From NCBI GenBank assembly GCA_963969365.1, contig OZ017746.1, positions 2,046,001 through 2,110,000 on the forward strand: DNA of 64,000 bases. Reading direction: 5' to 3'. A program made the position numbers and the translations under genes. Below, piece after piece: positions 35,689-48,730 of this stretch. This DNA is from Asterochloris sp. CNOR1. Taxonomy: Eukaryota; Chlorophyta; Trebouxiophyceae; Trebouxiales; Trebouxiaceae. The notes beneath the pieces were generated by a model. It ran no database searches. It had not been told where the DNA came from and worked only from the letters and a program-made list of their open reading frames with translations. Position 1 is the first letter of the stretch. Every line of letters begins with the position of its first letter.

Positions 35689-38681
35689 ATGTTGCAGGGC
35701 GTTGCCAATCCTTCAGGGCCAGCTTGGCGTTCCTTAGCAGGCATCAGACTTCCAGAGCATCTCTATGGCAGGTTGACCAGCCCTGCCCTGTCCCTGAGGG
35801 GGCGACACACCAAAGCAGAGCAGCTGCTGAACCAGCTCACTGATCATGAAAGACAGGGGGTGCCTGATGGAGCAGGCACTGATGCTGCAGCTGGCTTTGA
35901 TTTGGTGACTGTCAGATGTCTCAGACTGCAGCGCACAGGACTGCATTGGTGGTGCTGATGGCTGTTGCTGCTCTGCAGGGACAGATGCATGCGCTGCTGG
36001 CAGCCCTGGGGAAGCCTCAGCAGGCCTGGCCTGCCGTGCATGTGGCAGGCACCAAAGGGAAGGGTTCAGTTTCGGCCATGCTTAGCAGCATCCTCCATAG
36101 GTCAGGGTACAAGGTGGGCACATACACAAGGTGAGCGCAATCAGGCAGCCTGTTTCATGGCAGAGGCCATCAGCTTTTCTTAGGTGGCTGCACACATGAG
36201 TGGTGAGCTTGGCGAGGCAGTTGTTCACACCCTGTGCCAAGTATCTGCTTGCTAAGTGATGGACTTTCACCAGGCGGCCTTGCCCACAGTCTGCGCAAGC
36301 CACGCTTCAATAGTGCACTGGGAGCACCCACGGTGGCCTGCTGCACGCTGCTGCTGATTCGGCAAATCGCTGCTGTGATGCTCATCTTGTCGCGCGCTGA
36401 TGCAGTCCCCACGTCGTCAGCATCACCGAGAGGATTCAATGCAACTGCCAGCCTATCAGCCAGGCAGACCTTGACTGCGCAGCTGAGCAGCATGGTGCTG
36501 CTCTGAGCTCTGTCCCTGGTGTCACCCACTTCGAGGCGCTCACAGCGCTAGCTATGGCATACTTCCGAGACCAGCAGGTCTGCTTGTGCTTGAGTGAGTT
36601 TCCCCACAAAAGCGCCTGTCTTGACTTGTCAACTGACAGCACCAGCTCAGTCAGTGGCTCAAGTGTGTCGGTGCCTTGGTGCAAAATATGTGGCGCCTAA
36701 GCTGCATCTGTGCGCTGACTCAATGCACTGTGCAGCTGTAGCTCGGTGTTTGCTGTGCTCGCCGAATTACGCGCTGGCTGCTGCAGGTGGATGTTGGTGT
36801 CATTGAGGCTGGTCTCGGTGGCGTCAGGGACGCGACCAATGTGTTTTCACCAGACTCCCTGAAGCTCAGCATCATCACGCCCATCGGCTGGGAGCATGTC
36901 AAGGCCCTAGGCAATATCCTGCTGCTACGGCTGCAAACCAGCTGCATCCTTGCTGAGCGGGCAGATGCAACTGTGGCCCACAGTACCTGGGGCTCTTGAT
37001 TCACCCTGCCTGACATCAGTCTTTCCTGTTTTGGACTTGCCTATGCATCCCACACAAGGCACAAGAGAGGTGCATCTGTCCGCAAGCATGCCAGTCCCTG
37101 CTGTAGGTGGCTCCCTAGAGAGCATTGCCAGTGCCAAGGCAGGCATCATGAAGGCAGGGAGGCCTGTGGTCCTGTCTCCACAGCCTGAGCCAGCTGCCGA
37201 GGCTGTGCTGCTGCAGCATGCAGAGGAACTGGGCTGTGAGGCTGTTCATGCCTCTGCAGCGCTGCAGCTGCTCCCACAGGCCAGCCAGCAGGGGCTGGCA
37301 GCCCAGCTGGCCAAGGGGCAATGGCAGAAGCCATTTGACAGGCGCCTTACTCCAGCTCCCTTTGGTGAGGGCTTGGAAAGGCAGCTCCATCTGGCGTGAG
37401 ACAGGCTCTGTATTGCCTGCACGCCACATTTCATGCCTCACGCTGTGCCTGGGGCTGTGCTCAGGGTGCTGCAAGCTGCTGGCCATATAGTGAGCCTGTC
37501 GCAGGCTGAGACAATGCTCCACAGTCGCCCCTGCCGCTTGCGCCCGTCGTTGTTGCAGTGGCCAAAGCCGCCTTCATGCATGGCTGCAGATGTGTCTGTG
37601 GGCCTGTTGGGAGAGCATCAGCTGGGTAACGCAGCCACAGCCATGGCAGCAGCAGCTGTGCTGCAGCAGACAGGCTTTGACAACATCTCACAGGAGAGCA
37701 TGCTGCAGGGCATCTCACAGGCTTACATGCCAGGGCGCTTCCAGGTGAGGTCTGTTATTGCCTGTCTCATGCTTGTGCTGATCTCAACCCTGTCCACCTC
37801 CTGTAATCTGATGCGAGATGAATCATTGTGAGAGCTGCTGAAGCGGCTCTGCACAGCAGGTGGTGTTTGCTGAAGAGGGTAGGGTTTTATATCATGTGTG
37901 GCATCTGCAAATTTGATTTGAGGCAGAGTCTGCCTCATGGCCTGATTTGCGCCGTGCTGTGCACAGGTCTGCAGACTCAAGGTTGACACACCCACCTCTG
38001 GGGCCCCGAGCTATCTTGTGCTGGATGGCGCTCACACAGCTGAGTCAGCCACAGCATTTGCCCAGACCCTGAGGCAGTACTTCCCTGATGCACCTGTGGC
38101 ACTGGTCCTGGCGATGGCCTCAGACAAGAATCACAAGGCAGTGATGAAGGCACTGCACCAAAGTCTGGAGCCAGACATTGTTCTCTTCACTTCTGTGCCA
38201 ATAGCGGGCGCAGAAGACAGGTATGACTCAGACGACAGACTCAACATCTGCGCCAACGCAATAACATGTGTCAGCCTGTCACAGCTTGCTTTGTTGAAGG
38301 GCTCACCACCCAGCCTTCAGCTCAACAAAGTTTCTGGGGGACTCCTACCCTGAGCAAGCACCTGATGGATCCCCGGACGTACTGAATGTGCAGGAGTGCC
38401 AGCCAAGGAGTGCTGGTTGCACACTGGCAAGCAGCTGGCATGGCCATGAGGAAGCGAAAGCGTTCAAGAGAGCTTGTGCAGGTGAATTTGGCATGGCAAC
38501 ATGTGGCCTCACGAGGAACTTTGTGACTGTGTGCTGTTCAGTGCAGGTTTCAATGCAGGCAGCTATCATGAAAGCTCAAAATGAGCTTCAAGCATTTCAG
38601 AGGCAGGGGGTCATTGCAGTTTGTGGCTCTCTGCACGCTGTGGCAGCAGCAACGCCAATGGCTGCTCCTTTGTCAGAGTGA
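35689..38681 (+). CDS. dihydrofolate synthase / folylpolyglutamate synthase (FolC family, DHFS type)
   Basis: The Mur-ligase-type P-loop [15 protein letters not shown] is at about 36040-36085. It follows [14 protein letters not shown] and [12 protein letters not shown], both standard for the family. After an intron comes [11 protein letters not shown] (about 36408), then [13 protein letters not shown]. The next exon (about 36788) has [18 protein letters not shown]. Further exons give [49 protein letters not shown] and a C-terminal [10 protein letters not shown]. The EAGLGG...DATNV form is that of dihydrofolate synthases rather than eukaryotic FPGS proper. The enzyme adds glutamate to dihydropteroate, or further glutamates to folates, using ATP, usually in mitochondria. 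The first 40 residues could serve as targeting sequence. It is convergent with BRCA2 (84 bp between stop codons). Confidence 0.9.
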
Positions 38682-38765
38682 TAGGCAGAAAATGATGTTG
38701 ACTGATTGACAAGCAAGCCTGTCAGGACAGGGATTGCGGCACAAGTACAAGCTGAACAGCGCTGA

Positions 38766-41700
38766 TCAATCTGCATGGCCAGCCATTGCCTTATGCACCA
38801 TATGCCTCTTGAAGTAGGACAGCTGCCTCTTATTCTTCAGCTGCCATGATGCCAGGGCTTGCATATCACCCTGGGCATCGTCGGCATCCAAGACGGTCAG
38901 CTCACTCAGCTCATCTGCGTCTGCCCTGTGCATGAAGTTGGCCTCATCAGGCGCCTGCATGTGAATGTCGCGCATGCACAGCAGCAGCCTGCCAGCCTGT
39001 GCTGAGTCCACAAAATTGCAGGCATCCTCTGCAGCACAAGGCACGACACTCAGTTTTGCTGGCACACTGACTGCTGTACTGAGAGATGCAGTGGCGCTCT
39101 GGGAGGCCGGAGGAGGCAGCAGTGCAACTGCATGCCCATGGCTGAGCTGTGTCGGCCTGTGGTCAGCCAGCAGGACTCTGACCTGATCGGCCAATCTTGA
39201 CGGCCAGCAGCCAATTGCAGCTGGAGCACGTCTCATCTGCCACAAAGAGCCACTGCATGTGCTGGAATGGGCCTTCTGTAGGCACCGGAAACTGAATTCA
39301 GCACTGCTCTGGCCATCAGGAGTGTGGATGCTGTTGAGGAGTGGATCTCAACCATTCTACAGGGTGCATCCAGTTGTGAGCAAGAAGCCTTGCCCAGGAA
39401 CGTGCTGTCTGTGCACATCAAGACAAGCAAATTGCATCGACATGTCTGCAGCTTTTCAACAGGCAGCCAAGCTCTGACTAGCTCCATCCGCGTGCCAGGA
39501 ACCTGCACAACACAGGTCTCACCTGGCTGCACTGGTGTGGCATGCACCACTGCTGCCATGAGGTCCACATCTGTCCCTGGCCTCCATCCCCGCAGCTGCT
39601 CAATGGTTGTCCACTTGCGGGGTCTGTAAGTCCAGTGCAGGGGCCCTGCCTCTGCGTCAAGCTGCTGCTGCCACTTGGTTTGGCGTGTCGTCCACAGCTC
39701 CAGCTGCCTGCAGCAGGCTTGGTATTGTGTAGCAGCCTGTCCACAGAACCAGCTCACCAACCCAGATCCCTCAGGGAGCGCAGTTGCTGGCAGTGCATTG
39801 CCCAACTTTGCTTTGGAGTCCTGCCTGCAGAGCCCTGCCAACAGGACCCCTTTTTGCACGAAGAACTCGGCGCTCAGCCCTCAAGGCCCTCTCTCTGCCG
39901 AAACCACAACACACTGTCGGCAAGGCCTCTGTTTGTGTACCTGTCCCGTGATGCCTTGGGCTGCAGGCTGGAGACAGCATAAACCTCTCCCTCCCTCACA
40001 CTGAAGTCATCATCAGCTCCCCAAACCCTGCAGCAGGTGACCATCTCCTCGCCCCACCACGGCGATCAAGACGGCATTGCTCATAACTTTGGCAAAGGAT
40101 CAGGCTGGGCATAAGCATCTCTGCTGACTCACTTGATGATGGCTTCCACCACCCGAGACCGGGTGCTGCCGCCAGCATCCTGCAGCGACGCATTGCTGGT
40201 GGCTGCAGTTGCTACTGCTGACATCATGCATTGACACTGACACGCCTAACATGAGAGCCCTGCATTGCATTAACACCAGCAGGGACCTGCTCATGCAAAT
40301 CAGCTGCCAGCAGATGCCGTCAAGGCCCTGGGCTGGCTCCCTAACATGTGTGGAGCTGCACACCTAAAGCAGGCCCCCTTGTCAGGCACCACACTAGTCT
40401 GTCAACTGTGCAGCAGCATGCCTCAGGTACCTTGTGTGCAACCCCAGTCACAAGCAGCGCAACCAAAGGCCGGGCCTGCTCGATTTGAGCATGCTGCTCC
40501 CTCAGCTGCTGATTGAACAGCACCTGCTGCTGCTGCACCAGGTGCTGTCCACGGTCAGCTACCAACCTGCAGCAGGTTGGGGTCAGCTTGCAATGGGTGT
40601 GAAGACTTTGAGAATGGCTGCATGGCTCATCAAAGTTCAGGTACTTCGACAACATCGCAGGCTGATGCTCAGGAGAGCCAGGCATGACTGCGTGTATGCA
40701 CACTGGAAGCAGACAAAATGGCTGCACAGCACCTTGCTTGCGATGCACACAGTCAATCAGCTGGGACTTGAAAGGCGCCCAAAACATTGCGGTCTGGTAC
40801 AGGTACTTCAGCTGCACAAAGTCTGGCCTGCACTTTGCACAATGCAGGCGGTGTGGTGACCTGACAGCTTGGGCATGCCACAGCTGCATAACAGAGGGCA
40901 CAACTGCAGGTGTCACCCTGCCAGTCCAGCCTGCTCGCTGGCAGACATCTCCTCAGCATCATCTGTGTCGCCTCCTGCCAGGAGCATGCGGGCATAGCGC
41001 GCCTCAGCTGTCGTGGCTGTGCTGCCCTGCTGGGCCAGGATGCCTCTGCAGTGCTGGTGCTCCTCCTCCTTAGCAGCAGCAGCTGCAGCCTCCTGAGCCT
41101 GCAGCCAGCATGAGAGCACCCACGGTTGATGCTTGTTGGAGGCAGGGGCAGCCTCCTGAGCCTGCACCCAGCATGGTTTGGGACTCATCAAGCCATTTGT
41201 ACAGGCATGCTGCGGCCTCCTGGGCATGTCTGAGTGCAGCCAGGAGCATTGAACATGCATATGCTCTTGGTGCATGTGCGCGACGACAAGCCTTTGCCTT
41301 GGTGGAGTACAGTCCTTAAAGTACAGACTTGAATGCTTCTACGATGCCACAGCGTGGGCTGCAATGCACTGGCAGGTCCCCTGCCAGTGACACGCCTGCA
41401 TCCTGGCAAGGCACACCCAGACCACAAGGGCAGTCCGGCCTTGCCCCCCTCCCCCCAAGCCGGCTGCAAGGAGTTGCCGCAGCGTTTCCCAGTCACGCCA
41501 ACAGCACCGAACTCAGACCTCACCTGCAGACTACGCGATTCTTGTGCCTGCAGGGCAGCTGCATGAGCACGGCTGCTGCGGCACTTGCCCCTTAGCCCAG
41601 GCACCTCCCCCCAGACTTGGGTGGGGTAGCGCCGCTGCACCACCACCACTGTGGCGGGCACTTCACCCCCCTCAGGTGCAATGATGCAGAGGGGGGTGAA

Positions 41701-44700
41701 GGTGCCAGTGTTTGCTGCATTCCAGCCCAGGCGCGTACTGGGTGGCACACTGCAGCCAACCCAACAGCAGTCCAGAAAAAGAAATGTGCAGCAGCACTCA
41801 TGGGGGCTGTTGCCCTCACACTCCCTCACAAGCAGGACCTGATACTGAGTGCTCACAGGTGCTTATCCCTCATCATGTTCAGGCACGTGAGCAGCATAGC
41901 AAATGCAATGTAGGACATGTGCAGGAGGCACCATGACTGACCCGTGCGTGTTATTGAAACAGATGGTCAGGAAGCTGCTTCGGCTTGCTGTCGATGCGTC
42001 GGCCTGCTCCCCTTGCAGCTGCGCACCACAGAGGCGCATCTTGGTGCCTGCAAGAAGCATGCAGCAGTCCACAATCAGCCCAGCTCATATTGCTGGGGAA
42101 GGCAAGAGCAGCTGAGCATCAGGGGGTGCTCAGCTGCCACCCAAGAGCAGTCGACAGGATTGCTTGTGCAGGGGCCAAGGTGACGTCCCTGGCAAGCTGG
42201 CCTGCCTCAATGCTGCACTGCACACCGTCATGCCAGTCCTGGGCTGCAGGGCGGTTTCCAGCCGGGGCGCTTACCCACACCAATTTTGCCCGACCGCACC
42301 AGCTGGCTGAGGGGCTTGTCCAGCACCGCCCAGACACAGTACCAGCCATCAGTTAGCTCCAACTGGGGTCCAACCCCTCCAGGCTGGGCGGCAGGCTGTA
42401 GCGGCTGCCGGCCCTGCTGTGCTGCGGGGAACGGCATCGCAATGTCGCTTACGCAAAGGACGATGGATCTGCCTGCTGGGGCGTCGTGCTCCAGCACCCT
42501 CCTGAGCGCAGGGCGGTGCCCCTCATTACCCTCCCTCTGATACCTGCAGCGGGCCCAGGGTGGGCAAGTAACACCTGCCCCATGGTGAATAGTTCACAGA
42601 GGCCTGGTAGCTGTCAGCCTACAACTGCTCCAGTGCAAGCAGCCTGTCACTTGATGCTCCTGCCTGGCCAAAGGCACCTCCAAGGCTGCCATCCTGATGG
42701 CCTGAAGGTGGACTAGAGCTGATCTAGCCTTGTCCTACCTCAGTTTGAGCTCATCGAGCACAACAGCCTCAACCAGCAACTTCCCCTTCAGCTTATCCTG
42801 CCACGCCTGCTCATACGCTGCCAGCTTCCACAGCACCCAGCGCAGGTGATTGCGCACCCAAGCCTCTGAGGCCAGGCTGGGCTCAGCACCACACCGATGA
42901 AGCTGCCCAAGGAGGTGTGCCACTGCAGCATCCCCTTGCAGCTGGCCCTGCAGCACCACATCAATTGTTCCAAGCCTTGAATTGGCTTGAACGGAACCAA
43001 GCCAGGATGTTACAAGATTGCAGCGCTTGTTGTGCAGTGTCATTTGATAGCTGGCCCTGCAGTGCAATCTCATGATTACAAAGCTCTGTACCAGCTTGAT
43101 GACGAGGAGGCAGGTTGTGGGCAGCACCCAGGACACAAAGCAGCCTTGCAGGCTGCATGGTATAGGCTGTTGCCAGGTCATTTTGATTCATGTTCTGCAT
43201 GTGATGCAAATGGACAGTGCTCATGTGCAGACAGTGCGGGTCTGCAGTGCTCATGGCTGGGTACACCGAGCTTCCCAGCTGACTCTTTGCAGGTGCATCT
43301 TGCACGATGTTTTAAGCGTTGCCGAGTGTGATGCCAACCTCATGGTAGCAGCCCCAGCTCACCTGCACCCCCTGCAGGGACATCTCAAGTGCTGCAGAGC
43401 TGCTGATGCTCTTTGGGCACTGGGCCACAAGGGCCGCCACATGTGGCGCCTTGGCGGCCGCTTCTTGCAGCATTTGCTTGCATAGGCTGCTCTGGACGTC
43501 GTGCATTGGCTGCTGGGGCTTGCCTGCAGCAGCAAGGATCACTAAAGCACGCGTGGAAGATGTAGCTTAAGCACATCTTACTCTCCGCACACCCAGTCCA
43601 GGGCCTCCTGCACCTTCAACATGGGCAAGTCAAGCAGGGGGTGGTCACCTGGTGCAAAGCGGGATGTGCCTGGGCCATTGCGCACTGGAGCCTCAGCCTG
43701 CGGGGTGACTGCAGCCACCTGCAGCCCAGAAGAGGTACACGATTGGGTTGCACCATCTGCGTGCATCAGACATGGAGGTCCTGAGTGGTGCATCATGCAT
43801 CATTGAACAAGGCGCTCTCAGGAGCTGCTTGAGCGGCTCAGACCGGAACTGGCTGCACTCCAGGCTCACCCCGCTGCCTCTGGGCGATCTGAATCTGCGG
43901 CCTGTCATGCGCGCCAAGGTGACCCCGCTGCTAGGCAGCGGGGTTGCCACATCCTCAGCATGAGAGGGCTGCAGCATCTGTCTCCCCAGGGGGGACTCCT
44001 GGCGACTCCTACCACGGAGTGCTGGTGTCTGGAGGGCCGTTCTTGCATTCGGGCTAGCTGTAGGTGCAGCAGCCATCACCGCAGCTTGGGGTGCTGCCTC
44101 AGACACTGTGCTGCCAGCCGCAGACCCCCCATCAGCCTGGGCTGTCGCAGCAGATGTTGCGCTGCCACCAGTTGCCCTAGGCAGTGCCACAGCTGGCGGG
44201 GACTGGGACCTGGAGGCGCCGCCAGCCCCAGCTTGCCCGCCAGGGCTTTCCTGTGCTGCCTCCAGCTTCTGCCTAGGCAACTGAGCCCCAACTGCCAGCT
44301 CCAGCATAGTGGCTGCTGACAAAGAGGGCGCACTGCCTTCCTTGTCCAGGTCTGCAAACATGTTGTGAGCCCTCGCCTGTGCCGCTGCTGAGATCTGGAG
44401 GGGCTTGTTGCCTCCAGTCTTGAATCCCAGTGGCCCACAGCAGATACCCAGCGCAGCTGCCCTAGCAGCAGGCCGTGGAATCATGGGGCGCACCCCTTGC
44501 AGGGCAATTTGAGCAATGTGCCTGCCAGCGCCCGCCTGCAGGCCTGGTGGTGGTAGCTTATCAAGCAGCTCTGAGCTGCAATCCTGGGGAGCAGCTGGCT
44601 CTTCTGTCGCCTGGTCTTGTTCAGGCTCTCCAGCCATGTGGCGCACCTTGTTCCGGGCAGCCTCTGGAATGACAATTCGCTTACCAGATGCAAACTGCAA

Positions 44701-47700
44701 GCCTGGCGGCAGCGCATTGCCCAGCTGTGGGCTGCGGGCCTCAGCATCTGCGGCCCCTGGAGACTGCTTTGCTGCCTGCTTCCCAGCAGTTACTGCAGGT
44801 CCCATGTGCTGGGAGTCAATATTCAAGAACTGGCTCTCTGTCTGGAGCAGCACTCCTGAGGCGAACTTGCCTGCTGTGGGCTGAAGCTGGCCTGCTGCCT
44901 GATGTGCGGCCACCACCTCGCCCTCTGCCCCACAGGCACCTGTCTTGGCCTGCTGATGCTCACTGCTGGGGGCAGCACCCGCATCTGCTGCCTGCAGCAG
45001 TTTTGCAGCAGCCTTGGGCAGCAGGGTGTCCAGCACCCTATTGGCAGCAGCAGCAAGCAGCGAATATGCCAGATGAGCAGGCTTGTTGCCAATGCTTGCC
45101 TGCTGCAGAGGACTGGCAGGGCCAGCTGCAGGCTTGTCAGCCCCAGACGTGTCCTCCACAGCTGGAATAAGATCTCTGAGAGGCTCAGCTGCTGCAGCGG
45201 CATGTGCCTCGGCCTCTGTGTCATGCTGAGACCCCTGTACTGCAGCTTCAGCCTGCCAATTGGGTGCCCCAGGCTCAGCAGCACCACAGGGTGCCAGAGG
45301 TGGCTCCCCTCCTGCCACTTGGTGTGCTGCACCTGCCACCTGCTGTGTTGATGGCAGGCCAGGGTCTGCAGCAGCCTCCGCGATGGCAGAGTCTGCCCTG
45401 GCTTGTGTCCTGTGCCCTGCCTCCAGCGCGTCAGGCATGTCTGAAAGCTCAGCCACAGATTTTGTTGCACTGTGATTCCCAGCCTGCGCCCAAGCCGCTT
45501 CTAGCGTGTCGGGTATATCTGGCAAGTCAGCAGCAGCTAGGCTGCCCCTACGCTGCTGTTGCTGGCTGGCAGAAACTGCCCCCTGCGCTGCCCAGACAGG
45601 CACGCTGCCAGCGCCGGGCGCAGACTGATATGCCTGCGTAGGCTGCAACTCCATGGTGTCCGGGATGTCTGGCAGCTCCTCAGCGCTGCTGAGAGCTGCT
45701 GGTCGAGGATTGTTGTCTGCATGCTCCTGTGCAGCAGGGCCCTCGGCAGCTGGCTGGATGTGCGCCACCTCTGCCGCCTGCTCCTGACCTGAAACAGCAT
45801 CCCAGCCTAGCAACTTTCTTGTCCTGCACGTCTGACTCTCCAACCTGCTGGCTGCTAGTGACACAGCCTCAGATGCAGCAGCAGCTGCTGGCCCGTTTGC
45901 CTGATCCTGTGGCCTGCTTGACGCTGTCACTGGGGCCTCAACAATGCCAGCAGCTGATGCAGCAGGCCCAGAGCCTTGCTGGCGCAGGCACATGCCCCGG
46001 CCTGCAGCAGGCCTGCCCTGCAGTCTAGGGCCTCTGCCAGACTTCAGGCCGGGGGGCTTGAAGCCTCCCGCTGCCCGCTCCTGCAGCTTGGGGGGCTGGC
46101 TTCTGCTCCTGCCCTTCTGCAGCATCGCCTCCAGTGCCTGCTCGCTGCTGGCAAACATGTTGTCCAGCTTCTGGCGGGCAGCAGGGTCAAGCCCCTGGGC
46201 CTGCCTGTCCAGGAATGAACCCATCGCTGACCCTGCCTGGTGTGAGCCACCAGCTGTGCCTCCCACAGCTGAGGCTGACCGCGCGCTGCCAGAGCCTGAG
46301 GACCCTGTCAACGGTGCGCTTCCTGTGGGCTGCTGCAGTGCATGCGCAGATTGGGTCCCGGCCCCAGCAGATACGCCCAGGTTACGGCCTGCCCCGTGCT
46401 GACGCGGAGCCTTCGCAGCAGCGGGCCAAGGCCCTGCTGAGACACCAATGGCTAAGCCTGCTCCATGGGGAGCCACAGCCTGGGCAGGGGGCTGCTGAGT
46501 TTGATCCAAGCCGGCCTGCTGCAAGGCACATGGAGCAGCAAGCTTACCCCCTCCTGACACTCCCATGGCCAAGCCTGCCTTTGGGAAAGCTGCAGGCTGG
46601 GGCTGGGGCTGCCGCCCTCCCTCCAAGCCAGCTGGAGAGCCATCAAGCTGCTGAGGTTGAGGTGCAAGCTGCATGGGAGCCAGTGGCTGCTGGCCATTGT
46701 CAGCCTTTGCCTGCTGACAAGTGACATGTGCTCTGCCACCAGCATGCTCAGAGGCGCCCACTGCTGCTGGCCCCAAGCTTAACTGTTGTGGGCTAGGGCC
46801 CTCAGATGCCAACATGTCTGCCACAGAACTACCTGGTGCAAGCATGTCCGACATACACTCAGCCCTCCCTGGCTCCAGGATTGGTGGCACTGCCGGGGGC
46901 TGTCCAGGGGCTGCCTGCCAGACACTGTGCATAACGGGGAGACCAGGCTGACCACCAGTAGAACGCCCATGGTGCAGGGTTGTGGAGCACAGCTGACTGG
47001 CCTCGTCAGCAGCTAGCATGTCGAGCGCATCCTGTGTCCCCCAGCCGCCACCCAGTGCCCAGCTGCGCCCAGCTGCAATGCTGGGCTCAACAGGCACACT
47101 GCCTGTCTTGTCTGCTTGGGTGTACCCCTCAGGGGGGCCCTCCAGTGCCGCAACTGCGGCATGTTCATACTGGAGTAGCCTGGCAGCAGTGCCTGGCAGG
47201 TCATCCTCAGACCTGCTGGGAGCAGTCCCGGCCACAGCATGTGCAGCTGCTGGCCGAGCAGCTGCAACAGCACCAGCCTGCTCCTGGCCACCACCAGATG
47301 CCAGCCTTTGGCTGGCTGGCTGGTTGGCTGTGAGAGCAACCGCAGCAGCTCCAGCAGGTGTGGAGAGCATGCTGCTCGGCTCCTTACACCCCCTGCTGCC
47401 CGGCTGCTGCAGCTCCTTGCCAGGCACCACCGGCACGGCTGCCTGCTCTGGCAGGTTAGCACCAGCTTTGGCCAGCCAGTCAGCTGCTTGCCTGGCAGCC
47501 TGGGCAGAGACCTCCACTGCTGTGCGAGTGCCAGCAGCAAAGAAGGCTCCAGGCGCTGCCTGGAAGGGGCTGCCATTGTCCCAAACCACATCCCCTGAGC
47601 AAGTTGGGGACGGTGCAGGCTGCTGCACAGGCCCTGGGGCACCTATTGGGCTATCCTGCTGCTGCTGCAGCGGCAGCAGCTGCTGCCTCTTGGCAGGCGG

Positions 47701-48692
47701 TGTGGGAGCCTTATGGCTCAGTTCGGCGGGCTGCCTCTGTCCCTGCATCCCAGCGCAAGCAGCAGTCAGCCACATGCTCAGCATCGCCTGTCTGAGAAGA
47801 TGAGTGATCCTGCCACAGAAGACAGCTCTCTGACAGCACCAGCAGTTTGTGCCCACCTGCTTGCTGCGTTTGGCATCCACATCGGACCCCTGGCCCCACG
47901 AGCTGCTCGCGTACCAGTTGCCCAGGCCGCGGCGCCGCTTTGCAGGCTGTTCTGTCATCGCTGCCTCACCACACCGCCGCCCTGCATTCCCTACTGCCTG
48001 GGCATCAACGCCTGCAGCAAGGCAGGCTGTACACTTGCAGATTTGAGGCCAATAATATGGCGTTGGCCACTGGCCACACTTGCACAAAGAGCACACCTAT
48101 GCTGGCAGCCTGCTGAGCCTCAGGAGCCATCATGGCTCTAGGTGGCGCTGGCCTGGAGGGTGGCATGCAAGACTCCCAAGCAGGCAGCTGATCTCCTTGG
48201 CTGCCACTGGCCGCAGCGGCCCGCTTCTGCTGCTGTCCTGCAGACAAACACCACCAGTGAAAGCGATGTGCTGCTGCTTCAAGCTGGCCAATCTGCCACA
48301 AAGGAACAACATTGTGGGTGCTGGCCCCCACCTGAGTTGAGCATGCCTGCCAGTACGGAGGGATGCGCCTCTTGAACAGGGTTGTCTGATGCAGGCGGGT
48401 CAATATGCTGCTGCTCTTGATGGAAAGCCTGCAGCCCTGCAAAGATCCCAGGGGATGTGACCAACACCAGCCACTGGGGCAGCAGCAGCTGTGCACCATG
48501 AAGTGCCTCACGCTGTGCCAGTGCTTGAAGCTGGGGCCCAGCTTCTGACAGCAGAGCTGTCCACGGGACTGCTGTCGGGCTTGCTCTAGCATCGAGTCCA
48601 CCAGGCTGGGGCCCGGCGCCAACAATGGGGACCCCCTGAACCTCATATATTTGCCCCGGGACTGCATCCCTCTCCTTGATGTGGAAGAGCAT
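38766..48692 (-). CDS. BRCA2: BRCA2 homologue, RAD51 loader of homologous recombination
   Basis: The DNA-binding domain is unmistakable. The helical domain has WVRNHLRWVLWKLAAYEQA and LDELKLRYQRE, then RSIVLCVSDIAMP (about 42470-42880). OB1 has ELTDGWYCVWAVLDKPLSQL (about 42310-42360), then GTKMRLCGAQLQG and GEVPATVVVVQRRYPTQVW (about 41600-41670). A charged Ala/Glu helix pair (about 40925-41100) fits the tower. OB3 shows FSVREGEVYAVSSLQP (about 39955-40015) and WTTIEQLRGWRPGTDVDLMA (about 39560-39620). One exon of about 3.9 kb (about 47745 to 43870) holds degenerate BRC repeats that would bind RAD51. A GT-AG intron (43719-43869) then leads to the helical domain. Three 5' exons (48692 to about 47885) join in phase. 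The ATG at 48692 is 38 bp from the divergent gene. Estimated length is about 2,000 residues. Confidence 0.92.
44335..47560 (-). repeat. degenerate BRC repeats in BRCA2
   Basis: Segments resembling the BRC consensus (FxxA...S..AL..A...F) are seen in the long exon. At about 47462-47560 is FFAAGTRTAVEVSAQAARQA, which keeps FxxA. At about 46140-46225 is FLDRQAQGLDPAARQKLDNM followed by F. At about 44634-44708 is FASGKRIVIPEAARNKVRHM. At about 44335-44428 is FKTGGNKPLQISAAAQARAH, then NMF. Shorter PPGL units at about 46022-46070 (PPGLKSGRG) and 44516-44570 (PPGLQAGAGRH) look like eroded starts of the same unit. Three of the first four replace the Ala of FxxA, so binding strength to RAD51 is uncertain. 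Confidence 0.65.
45419..45677 (-). repeat. three LPDIPDT-type motifs in BRCA2
   Basis: Three short near-copies occur within 260 bp of the long exon: ELPDIPDTMEL (45645-45677), DLPDIPDTLEA (45497-45529) and ELSDMPDALEA (45419-45450). Each sits in otherwise disordered Ala/Gln-rich sequence. Conservation of an acidic-hydrophobic core amid variable flanks suggests a linear binding motif. I know of no such motif in described BRCA2 proteins. Confidence 0.75.
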
Positions 48693-48730
48693 GCCGACCT
48701 GAGCTACCAGCGATCAGCTGAGGCGGTCGG

